A stretch of 25,226 nucleotides of DNA from positions 1 to 25,226 of IMG/VR virus record IMGVR_UViG_3300023199_000199; one strand, written 5' to 3'. A program made the position numbers and the translations under genes. Source of the DNA: a virus. Below, piece after piece: positions 13,974-20,905 of this stretch. The notes under the pieces were generated by a model that did not search any database, was not told the DNA's origin, and saw only the letters and a program-made list of their open reading frames with translations. Within the stretch, counting starts at the first letter, position 1. Every line of letters starts with the position of its first letter.

Positions 13974-15280
13974 CGAAGCCGGTCGTCCGAAAACAGCGCT
14001 GTGCGATCTACACGCGCAAGTCGTCCGAGGAAGGGCTGGAGCAGGAGTTCAACAGCCTCCACGCACAGCGCGAGGCATGCGAAGCCTACATCGCCAGTCA
14101 GCGCTCCGAGGGATGGGTTCCCGTCCGCGATCAATATGACGACGGCGGCATCTCCGGCGGCACGCTGGAGCGCCCCGGCCTGAAGCGGCTGCTGGAGGAT
14201 ATCGAGGACGGGCTCGTCGACGTGGTCGTGGTCTACAAGATCGACCGCCTCAGCCGGTCGCTCGCCGACTTCGCCAAGCTGGTGGAAGTGTTCGACCGCA
14301 ACGGCGTGACCTTCGTCTCGGTCACGCAGTCCTTCAACACGACCACGTCGATGGGGCGGCTGACGCTGAACATCCTGCTCTCCTTCGCCCAGTTCGAGCG
14401 CGAGGTGACGGCCGAGCGCATCCGCGACAAGGTCGCCGCGAGCCGGAAGAAGGGCATGTGGATGGGCGGGGTGCCGCCCTACGGCTACCGCGTCGAAAAC
14501 CGGAAGTTGGTGGTCGAAGACGACGCTGCCGAACACGTCCGATGGATCTTCGACCGCTTCCTCGAGATCGGCTCGGGAACGGAACTCGCCCGAGAGGTGG
14601 CTAGGCGTGGCATCCGCACGTCCCGAGGTAATCGGATCGACAAGAAGTACCTCTACCGGATGCTCAACAACCGCGCCTACATTGGCGAAGCGGTCCACAA
14701 GGGCGAGAGCTATCCCGGCGAGCACGACGCGATCATCGACCGCGAGACTTGGGACCGTGTACATGCGATCTTGCAGGAGAGCCCCCGCAAGCGCGCCGCA
14801 CGCACGCGTGCCGAGACCCCGGCGCTGCTGAAAGGGTTGCTCTACGGCCCGGATGGTGCCGCCTTCTCGCCAACCCACACCCGGAAAGGCGGCAAGCTAT
14901 ACCGATATTATGTCAGCCAGACGGTTTTGAAGCATGGTGCAGGATCATGCCCAGTCGGCCGTGTTCCGGCGGGCGAAATCGAAACCGCCGTCATCGACCA
15001 GCTCCGCGCCGTGTTTCGCCAGCCCGAAATTGTTGCGGGCACATGGAAAGCGGCGCGGTCTCAGGCCGACGACATCACCGAGGCAGACGCGCGCACGGGC
15101 CTGCAGCAGCTCGATCCACTGTGGGACGAACTCTTCCCGGCCGAGCAGGCTCGTATCGTGGCATTGCTCGTTGAGCGCGTGGACATCGGCACAGACGGAT
15201 TGAACGTTCGGCTCCGCGTGGATGGCCTCGACGGCCTCGCGCGCGAAATGCTAGCAAGCAACATCGAGGCGGCAGCATGA
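13970..15280 (+). CDS. Large serine recombinase
   Basis: 436 aa site-specific recombinase expected to integrate or excise the element. Start 13970 has GGAGG 8 bases upstream and overlaps the DUF2924 stop. The N-terminal resolvase domain (about 8-155) carries the catalytic serine in 'YTRKSS' (Ser18), plus 'YDDGGISGGTLERPGL', 'VVYKIDRLSRS' and 'SFAQFEREVTAERIRDK'. The recombinase domain follows ('GGVPPYGYRVENRKL...RYLYRMLNNRAYIGEAVHKGESYPGEH' region). The usual zinc-ribbon is altered: 'LKGLLYGPDGAAFSPTHTRKGGKLYRYYV' lacks the first CxxC pair, which I recall as normal for this subfamily. Length is short for a large integrase but complete. No attachment sites could be recognised. Confidence 0.95.
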   Translation: MTKPVVRKQRCAIYTRKSSEEGLEQEFNSLHAQREACEAYIASQRSEGWVPVRDQYDDGGISGGTLERPGLKRLLEDIEDGLVDVVVVYKIDRLSRSLADFAKLVEVFDRNGVTFVSVTQSFNTTTSMGRLTLNILLSFAQFEREVTAERIRDKVAASRKKGMWMGGVPPYGYRVENRKLVVEDDAAEHVRWIFDRFLEIGSGTELAREVARRGIRTSRGNRIDKKYLYRMLNNRAYIGEAVHKGESYPGEHDAIIDRETWDRVHAILQESPRKRAARTRAETPALLKGLLYGPDGAAFSPTHTRKGGKLYRYYVSQTVLKHGAGSCPVGRVPAGEIETAVIDQLRAVFRQPEIVAGTWKAARSQADDITEADARTGLQQLDPLWDELFPAEQARIVALLVERVDIGTDGLNVRLRVDGLDGLAREMLASNIEAAA

Positions 15281-15663
15281 CCAGCAGGGCCCCGATCCCG
15301 GACACCGTTTCGCTGCGCGTTCCGTTTCGCGTCATAAAGCGCGGTGGACGGAAGGAGATGCAGCTGCCGGAAGGTGCTAGCCAGCCGCGGCGAACAGACA
15401 ACACGCTGGTCAAAGCGCTGGCCCGCGCCTTCCGCTGGAAGCGGATGCTGGAGACGGGAGAGTTCGCCACGATCGCCGAGCTCGCCGAGCGCGAGGGGAT
15501 CGCGCCGTCCTACATGACGCGCGTCCTGCGCCTGACCCTGCTCGCGCCCGACATCATCGCGGCGATCCTGGACGGCAAGCAGGAGCCGGAGGTGACGCTC
15601 GCGCAGGTGCTGGAGCCGTTCCCGCTCACATGGCAGCATCAGGAACAGCATTTTTCTCTGTAG
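15277..15663 (+). CDS. Small HTH protein of the recombinase cassette
   Basis: 128 aa, start overlapping the recombinase stop as ATGA. The C-terminal half contains a helix-turn-helix: 'TIAELAEREGIAPSYMTRVLRLTLLAPDIIAAILDGKQ', the same layout as the ParB/KorB-type HTH found in such cassettes. The N-terminus (about 8-30) is a basic beta-like segment, 'SLRVPFRVIKRGGRKEMQLP'. It probably binds DNA, as a recombination directionality helper or as a transcription regulator. A palindromic operator for the downstream restriction island lies about 50 bases after its stop, so it is one candidate for binding it. Function inferred. Confidence 0.8.
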   Translation: MTSRAPIPDTVSLRVPFRVIKRGGRKEMQLPEGASQPRRTDNTLVKALARAFRWKRMLETGEFATIAELAEREGIAPSYMTRVLRLTLLAPDIIAAILDGKQEPEVTLAQVLEPFPLTWQHQEQHFSL

Positions 15664-15686
15664 GATGAAAACTGCAAATTAACGGA

Positions 15687-15715
15687 TTGACTCGAGGGGC
15701 GGGCTCGTCTAGATC
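15687..15715 (+). promoter_or_regulatory. Sigma-70-like promoter of the restriction island
   Basis: A -35 element TTGACT (15687-15692) and a -10 element TAGATC (15710-15715) are separated by exactly 17 bases. The start site would fall near 15721-15723, about 23 bases before the half-HsdS start, and directly on the palindrome at 15715-15736. Confidence 0.6.
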
Positions 15716-15736
15716 TCTGTAAATCTCCTTACAGAG
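15715..15736 (+). promoter_or_regulatory. 8-bp palindromic operator / SD-overlapping hairpin
   Basis: CTCTGTAA-N6-TTACAGAG is a perfect inverted repeat that covers the predicted transcription start. Its right arm carries AGAGG, the ribosome site of the gene starting at 15746 (spacing 8). It can act as a repressor site, or the RNA hairpin could mask the ribosome site. Confidence 0.65.
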
Positions 15737-15745
15737 GATTCTTTC

Positions 15746-16336
15746 ATGCGGCTCGCGGATCTCTCTGACATTCACTCCGGCTACACGGCGCGCGGCAGGC
15801 TCGATCCGCTGTCGGAGGGTGGCGTGCCGGCGATGCAGCTGCGTGACGTCGGAACGAACGGCGAATCGCCAGGACAAGACTTCCAGAGGTACGACTTGGG
15901 CAAGCTGTCCGACCGATACTTCGTCCGCGGCGGCGAGGTCGTCTTTCGCTCGCGTGGCGAACCGAACGCTGCAGCGGCCATTCGCGATCCGCTGCCGGAG
16001 CCCGTCGTGGTCATTGTCCCGTTGGTGATCGTTCGCCCCGACAGGGAACGCGTTCTGACCGAATACGTGGCATGGGCCATTAACCAGCCCGACGCGCAGC
16101 GCAGGCTCGGCGCGGAAGCGCAGGGCACGAGCCTCAGGATGATTCCAATGGCGGTTCTCGAGAACCTCGAGATCGCCGTGCCTGACCTACCCACGCAGAA
16201 ACGTATCGTCGAACTCAATGCCCTCGCCCGGCGGGAGGGGCAGCTGCTCCGTCAACTCGCCGCTCGCCGCGAAGAACTCGTAAGCGCCATTCTCGGCGAT
16301 GCCGCGAAGGCCGCCGACCAGAAGGAAATTGCCTGA
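15746..16336 (+). CDS. Half-size HsdS-like specificity protein (single TRD)
   Basis: 196 aa. It resembles one half of a type I restriction specificity subunit: an N-terminal target-recognition domain ('RLADLSDIHSGYTARGRL', 'GVPAMQLRDV', 'YFVRGGEVVFRSRGEPNAAA', 'SLRMIPMAVLENLEIAVPDLPTQKRIVEL'), then a coiled-coil spacer 'ALARREGQLLRQLAARREELVSAIL'. The motif 'P-L/DLPTQKRI' matches the usual 'PPLPEQKRI' HsdS repeat. Start 15746 follows a clean SD (AGAGGA). Its stop overlaps the HsdM start by one base (TGATG), so it is translationally coupled to it. Half-size HsdS proteins can dimerise into a working specificity subunit. Here a full HsdS also follows, so it may be an alternative subunit, a remnant or a decoy. 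Confidence 0.82.
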   Translation: MRLADLSDIHSGYTARGRLDPLSEGGVPAMQLRDVGTNGESPGQDFQRYDLGKLSDRYFVRGGEVVFRSRGEPNAAAAIRDPLPEPVVVIVPLVIVRPDRERVLTEYVAWAINQPDAQRRLGAEAQGTSLRMIPMAVLENLEIAVPDLPTQKRIVELNALARREGQLLRQLAARREELVSAILGDAAKAADQKEIA

Positions 16337-17853
16337 TGACCGATCAGATTACCCAACAGCAGATCAACCAGACCGCCTGGGCGGCTTGCGACACCTTCCG
16401 GGGCGCCGTCGATGCCGGCCAGTACAAGGACTACATCCTCGTGATGTTGTTCCTGAAGTACATTTCGGACCTCTGGAACGACCATCTCGAGACCTACCGC
16501 AAGCAGTACGGAGACGACGAGGCCCGCATTCGCCGGCGCCTCGAGCGCGAACGATTCATCCTGCCTGAAGGCGCCAGCTTCTACGACCTGTACGCCAAGC
16601 GGAACGAGCCCAACATCGGCGAACTGATCAACATTGCACTGGAGGCGATCCAGGACTCGAACCTCGCGAAGTTGGATGGCGTCTTCCGCAACATCGACTT
16701 CAACTCCGAGGCCAATCTCGGCCGCCCGAAGGATCGCAACCGCCGCCTGAAGAACCTTCTCGAGGACTTCGCCAAACCTGCGCTCGACCTGCGCCCGTCG
16801 CGGGTGACCGAGGACATCATCGGCGAGTGCTACATCTACCTGATCTCGCGCTTTGCATCGGATGCCGGGAAGAAGGCCGGTGAGTTCTACACGCCGACGG
16901 CCGTGTCGCGTCTGCTGGCCAAGCTGGCCGCGCCGCAGCCCGGCAACACGATCTGCGATCCTGCCTGCGGGTCGGGCTCGCTGCTGATCCAGGCCTCGCA
17001 GGAGGTGGGATCCGAGAACTTCGCCCTCTACGGGCAGGAGGTGAACGGCGCGACCTGGGCGCTGGCCCGGATGAACATGTTCCTGCACGCCAAGGACGCC
17101 GCCCGCATCGAATGGTGTGACACGCTCAACAGCCCGGCGCTGGTCGAGGGCGACCACCTGATGCGCTTCGACGTGGTGCTCGCCAATCCGCCGTTCTCGC
17201 TCGACAAGTGGGGCGCGGAGGACGCCGACAGCGACCAGTACAAGCGCTTCTGGCGCGGCGTGCCGCCCAAGTCCAAGGGCGACTACGCCTTCATCACCCA
17301 CATGATCGAGATCGCGAAGCGGCAGTCCGGCCGCGTGGCGGTGATCGTCCCCCATGGCGTCCTGTTCCGGGGCGGGGCCGAGGGGCGCATCCGCCGGCAG
17401 CTGATCGAGGAAAACCTGCTCGACGCCGTCGTCGGGCTGCCCGCCAACCTGTTCACCACCACGGGGATCCCGGTCGCCATCCTGATCTTCGACCGCTCCC
17501 GCGAGGAAGGCGGCGCGAACATGGGAAGGCGCGACGTGCTGTTCATCGACGCCAGCAAGGAGTTCACGCCGGGCAAGACCCAGAACGTGATGGACGACGC
17601 GCATGTCGCCAAGGTGCTGGAGACCTACGGCACCCGCGCCGAGGTCGAGCGGTATTCGCATCGGGCGGCGCCTGAGGAGATCGCCGAGAACGGCTATAAC
17701 CTCAACATCCCCCGCTACGTCGACACCTTCGAGCCCGAGGAAGAGATCGACGTCGCCGCCGTGCAGAAGGACATCCTGCGGATCGAGGCCGAGCTCGCTG
17801 AGGTGCGGGCGAAGATGGCCGGGTATCTGAAGGAGCTTGGCGTCGATGTCTGA
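16336..17853 (+). CDS. hsdM: Type I restriction-modification methyltransferase subunit HsdM
   Basis: 505 aa, S-adenosylmethionine-dependent N6-adenine methyltransferase of a type I RM system. An N-terminal HsdM helical domain ('TAWAACDTFRGAVDAGQYKDYILVMLFLKYISDLW') is followed by 'GEFYTPTAVSRLLAKL', the SAM-binding motif DPACGSGS (from Asp208) and the catalytic motif IV NPPF (284-287). The C-terminus ends in a helix that normally packs against HsdS. It forms the M2S modification complex and, with HsdR, the R2M2S nuclease. It overlaps the half-HsdS by 1 base and RhuM by 8 bases. Full length and apparently intact. Confidence 0.97.
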   Translation: MTDQITQQQINQTAWAACDTFRGAVDAGQYKDYILVMLFLKYISDLWNDHLETYRKQYGDDEARIRRRLERERFILPEGASFYDLYAKRNEPNIGELINIALEAIQDSNLAKLDGVFRNIDFNSEANLGRPKDRNRRLKNLLEDFAKPALDLRPSRVTEDIIGECYIYLISRFASDAGKKAGEFYTPTAVSRLLAKLAAPQPGNTICDPACGSGSLLIQASQEVGSENFALYGQEVNGATWALARMNMFLHAKDAARIEWCDTLNSPALVEGDHLMRFDVVLANPPFSLDKWGAEDADSDQYKRFWRGVPPKSKGDYAFITHMIEIAKRQSGRVAVIVPHGVLFRGGAEGRIRRQLIEENLLDAVVGLPANLFTTTGIPVAILIFDRSREEGGANMGRRDVLFIDASKEFTPGKTQNVMDDAHVAKVLETYGTRAEVERYSHRAAPEEIAENGYNLNIPRYVDTFEPEEEIDVAAVQKDILRIEAELAEVRAKMAGYLKELGVDV

Positions 17854-18874
17854 CGGTGAAATCATCCTCTATGGCACCGAGGACGGACAGACAGAGATTC
17901 AGCTCCGGGCTGTCGATGGGACCGTCTGGCTGACGCAAGCGCAGATGGCCGACCTGTTCGACACGTCGAAGCAGAACATCAGCTTGCACCTCAACAACAT
18001 CATCTCGGACGGGGAGCTCGCGCAGGAGTCAGTTGTCAAGGAATCCTTGATACCTGCCGCGGACGGGAAGGCCTACCGGACGAAGACCTACAACCTGGAT
18101 GCGATCCTTGCAGTCGGGTATCGCGTCCGCAGCCCTCGCGGCGTGCAGTTCCGCCGCTGGGCCACCACCACGCTGAAGGAGTATCTCGTCAAGGGCTTCG
18201 TCATGAACGACGAGCGCCTGAAGGATCCCGCCTGGGACTACTTCGACGAGCTGCTCGAACGAATCCGCGACATCCGGGCGTCCGAGGCGCGGTTCTATCA
18301 GAAGGTCCGCGACATCCTTGCGCTCAGCGAGGACTACGACGCCAAGTCGCCAACTGTGAACACCTTCTATGCGACGATCCAGAACAAGATGCTCTACGCG
18401 GTCACCAGCCACACGGCGGGCGAGCTGATCCGCGCGCGGGCCAATGCCGACCAGCCGAACATGGGGCTGACGACCTGGCAGAACGCCGACAAGGGGCGGC
18501 CCCTGCGCAAGTCCGACGTCGGCACGGCCAAGAACTATCTCGGCGAGGCCGAGATCCGAGAGCTCAACCTCATCGTCGAGACCTTCCTGAACACCGCCGA
18601 GCTGCGGGCGACACGGCGGCAGACCATGCGGCTGGCCGAATGGGAGGGGGTGCTCGACACCTTCCTGACCTCGAACGAGCTGCCGAAGCTGCAGGGCGCC
18701 GGTTCGATCTCTGCAGATGCAGCGAAGCGCATCGCCCACGATCGCTATGACGCGTTCGACGCCAAGCGGAAGGACGCCGCGCGGCAGGCGGCGGCGGAGG
18801 TAGACGACCTCGAAGAACTCAAGCGCATTGCCGATGGGGCAAAGGCGGGGAAGATGGGGCGTGGCGATGCGTGA
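17846..18874 (+). CDS. RhuM family protein
   Basis: 342 aa from the ATG at 17846 (AAGGAG about 10 bases upstream); a TTG three codons earlier is closer to the ribosome site than usual. The N-terminus holds a DNA-binding-like segment 'GTVWLTQAQMADLFDTSKQNISLHLNNIISDGEL' (about 27-60), followed by the hallmark RhuM stretch 'KTYNLDAILAVGYRVRSPRGVQFRRWATTTLKEYLVKGF' and a helical C-terminal half. RhuM was named from a Salmonella pathogenicity island and has no settled function, but its genes are frequent inside type I RM loci, as here between hsdM and hsdS. It overlaps both neighbours by 8 bases. A regulatory or specificity-modifying role is plausible, not shown. Confidence 0.92.
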   Translation: MSDGEIILYGTEDGQTEIQLRAVDGTVWLTQAQMADLFDTSKQNISLHLNNIISDGELAQESVVKESLIPAADGKAYRTKTYNLDAILAVGYRVRSPRGVQFRRWATTTLKEYLVKGFVMNDERLKDPAWDYFDELLERIRDIRASEARFYQKVRDILALSEDYDAKSPTVNTFYATIQNKMLYAVTSHTAGELIRARANADQPNMGLTTWQNADKGRPLRKSDVGTAKNYLGEAEIRELNLIVETFLNTAELRATRRQTMRLAEWEGVLDTFLTSNELPKLQGAGSISADAAKRIAHDRYDAFDAKRKDAARQAAAEVDDLEELKRIADGAKAGKMGRGDA

Positions 18875-20039
18875 CTTGCATTCCCGCCGGTCAATTGGCG
18901 ACCTATGCGACTTTCATAATGGCAATGGGTTCCGCCCGCCAGACTGGCGCCCATCAGGGCTTCCGATCATTCGGATTCAAAACCTGAACGGATCGCAGAA
19001 TTTCAATTACTTCGCCGGTGAGCCGAAACAAAAATGGATTGTCGAACCTGGAGACCTGCTCTTTGCTTGGGCCGGAGTGAGGGGCGTGTCATTCGGTCCC
19101 ACGATTTGGCCGGGACCCAGAGGAGTGCTCAATCAGCACATTTTCCGGATCGTGCCGAAGACAGGAGTGGAGAAGTATTGGCTCTACCTCGCCTTGCAGG
19201 TCGCTACCCGTCGCATTGAGGCAAACGCACACGGCTTCAAATCATCCCTTGTGCACGTTCACAAGGATGACATCACAAACCAGATCGTTGATCTCCCCCC
19301 GCTTCCCGAACAGCGCAAGATCGCCGAGATCCTGCGGACCTGGGACGAGGCGCTCGAAATGCTGACCGCCCTTCGCGCCGCGAAGGAACAGCGCCTCGTC
19401 GGCCTTCGCGCAGCCCTCTTGTTCGGAGAGCTCCGCCTGAACGGCCAGCGGCGCAACTGGGTGCCGACCCGCCTCGGCGCGGTGACCCATGAACTGACCA
19501 AGCGTAACGGGGCCGAGGGGCTTGGCCGGGACTTCGTGATGGGCGTCACCAAAGCCCACGGCGTCGTGCCCATGCGGGAGCAGACCATCGCCGGGGACAT
19601 CAGCCGCTACAAGCGCCTGCCGCCCCGCGCCTTCGCCTACAACCCGATGCGCATCAACGTCGGCTCCATCGCGATGAACGAACGCGAGGACGAGGTGCTG
19701 GTCAGCCCCGATTACGTCGTCTTCGCCTGCAACGCGGACGGGCTCGACCCCGACTACCTCGATCACCTGCGCAAGACGTCCTGGTGGGCCCACTACATCA
19801 ACAGCGGCGGTTCCGGCAGCGTGCGGCAGCGCACCTACTACGAAGACCTCGCTGCCCTGAAGCTGCCCCTGCCTAAACTGGACGAACAGAAGGCCATAGC
19901 TGCTGTCCTCAACACGGCGCGCGACGACCTCGCCGCCACCGAGCGCGAAATCGAAGCCGTCACCCTGCAAAAACGCGGGCTGATGCAGAAGCTGCTGACG
20001 GGCGAGTGGCGGGTCAAGCTGGAGGCGCCTGTTGCCTGA
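18867..20039 (+). CDS. hsdS: Type I restriction-modification specificity subunit HsdS
   Basis: 390 aa with two target-recognition domains. TRD1 (about 5-175) has 'IGDLCDFHNGNGFRPPDW', 'GLPIIRIQNLNGSQNF' and 'QIVDLPPLPEQRKIAEIL', followed by a coiled-coil spacer 'WDEALEMLTALRAAKEQRL'. TRD2 (about 200-355) ends with 'LKLPLPKLDEQKAIAAVLNTARDDLAATEREIEAVTLQKRGLMQKLLTG'. The two conserved spacer repeats are what set the distance between the half-sites of the split DNA target. I chose the ATG at 18867 inside the end of rhuM (8-base overlap); an upstream in-frame ATG at 18828 lacks support. TRD1 is noticeably less GC-rich than TRD2, consistent with domain swapping between HsdS genes. The recognition sequence cannot be read from the protein. 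Confidence 0.95.
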   Translation: MRDLHSRRSIGDLCDFHNGNGFRPPDWRPSGLPIIRIQNLNGSQNFNYFAGEPKQKWIVEPGDLLFAWAGVRGVSFGPTIWPGPRGVLNQHIFRIVPKTGVEKYWLYLALQVATRRIEANAHGFKSSLVHVHKDDITNQIVDLPPLPEQRKIAEILRTWDEALEMLTALRAAKEQRLVGLRAALLFGELRLNGQRRNWVPTRLGAVTHELTKRNGAEGLGRDFVMGVTKAHGVVPMREQTIAGDISRYKRLPPRAFAYNPMRINVGSIAMNEREDEVLVSPDYVVFACNADGLDPDYLDHLRKTSWWAHYINSGGSGSVRQRTYYEDLAALKLPLPKLDEQKAIAAVLNTARDDLAATEREIEAVTLQKRGLMQKLLTGEWRVKLEAPVA

Positions 20040-20763
20040 CTTCTCCGATTTCATCGTCTATGCCGACGAGAGCGGCGATCACGGGATGGTCAGCATCGAC
20101 CCGCAATATCCCATGTTCGCGCTGACCTTCTGCGTCATGCGCAAGGACGAGTATGTCGGCGCCGTCGTGCCAGCCATGCAGCGGTTCAAGTTCGGCATAT
20201 GGGGGCACGACTCGGTCGTCCTGCACGAACACGAAATCCGCAAGAGCCTCGGCTCCTTTGGCCTGCTCCGCACGGACCGGGCCTTACGAACACGTTTCAT
20301 GGACGAGCTGAACGCGCTGATCGAGACCGCGCCGATGACGATCTTCGCCTCGGTCATCCATAAGGAGAAGCACCGGGCGAAATACGCGAACCCGTGGAAC
20401 CCCTACGAGATCGCCCTGCATTTCTGCATGGAGCGGCTGCACATGATGCTGACGGCGGAAAAGCAGCACGGGAAGACCGTGCATGTCGTCTTCGAGAGCC
20501 GGGGCGCCAGGGAGGATGCAGAGCTTGAGCTGGAGTTCCGCCGCATCGCCGGGAATGACAGCCACTGGGGCTACCGCCGGCACGACTTCAGCCGCTTCGA
20601 CTTCCAGCCGGTGTTCATCCCCAAGGCTGCGAACGCCTCGGGCCTGCAACTGGCCGACCTGACGGCCCGGCCCATCGCGCTGTCGCAGCTGCGCCCCGGC
20701 CAGCCGAACCGTGCGTTCGAGATCATCCGGCCCAAGCTGGGAGGGCTCAAATGCTTCCCCTAA
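20032..20763 (+). CDS. DUF3800 protein
   Basis: 243 aa, TTG start at 20032 with GGAGG 7 bases upstream, overlapping hsdS by 8 bases. It shows the DUF3800 signature at the N-terminus, 'DFIVYADESGDHG' (Asp12, Glu13), a middle 'HEHEIRKS' and a C-terminal 'ASGLQLADLTA', giving conserved acidic residues arranged like those of RNase H-fold nucleases. The family has no firmly established activity but recurs in defence islands, including RM loci. It is placed between hsdS and hsdR and is translated with the RM genes, so it probably belongs to the system as an accessory (inference). Confidence 0.88.
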   Translation: MPDFSDFIVYADESGDHGMVSIDPQYPMFALTFCVMRKDEYVGAVVPAMQRFKFGIWGHDSVVLHEHEIRKSLGSFGLLRTDRALRTRFMDELNALIETAPMTIFASVIHKEKHRAKYANPWNPYEIALHFCMERLHMMLTAEKQHGKTVHVVFESRGAREDAELELEFRRIAGNDSHWGYRRHDFSRFDFQPVFIPKAANASGLQLADLTARPIALSQLRPGQPNRAFEIIRPKLGGLKCFP

Positions 20764-20784
20764 GCGCTTGTCAGGCCGAGAAAA

Positions 20785-20819
20785 ACAAAGGGGCCCCGGA
20801 AGCTCCAGGACCCCTTTGT
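20785..20819 (-). terminator. 9-bp hairpin with T run on the minus strand
   Basis: ACAAAGGGG (20785-20793) pairs exactly with CCCCTTTGT (20811-20819) across a 17-base loop with an inner GGA/TCC stem. On the minus strand the stem is followed by five T (20781-20785 read backwards), the form of an intrinsic terminator for leftward transcription. No leftward gene ends here; on the plus strand it could still slow transcription between the DUF3800 gene and hsdR. Confidence 0.5.
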
Positions 20820-20905
20820 CGACCGGGAAATGCCCAATCCTTTGGTCCGTATATAGCCACAGAGCCCCTTAACCGCAAGTTAATCCGGGCCCGGGAGCCC
20901 CGCCC

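Noticed and set aside
16252-17865. 537-codon minus-strand frame across hsdM
   Set aside because: Antisense shadow of hsdM, whose SAM-binding and NPPF motifs are unambiguous.
17846-18874. RhuM as toxin of a toxin-antitoxin pair
   Set aside because: No antitoxin-like partner; its overlaps tie it to hsdM and hsdS instead.
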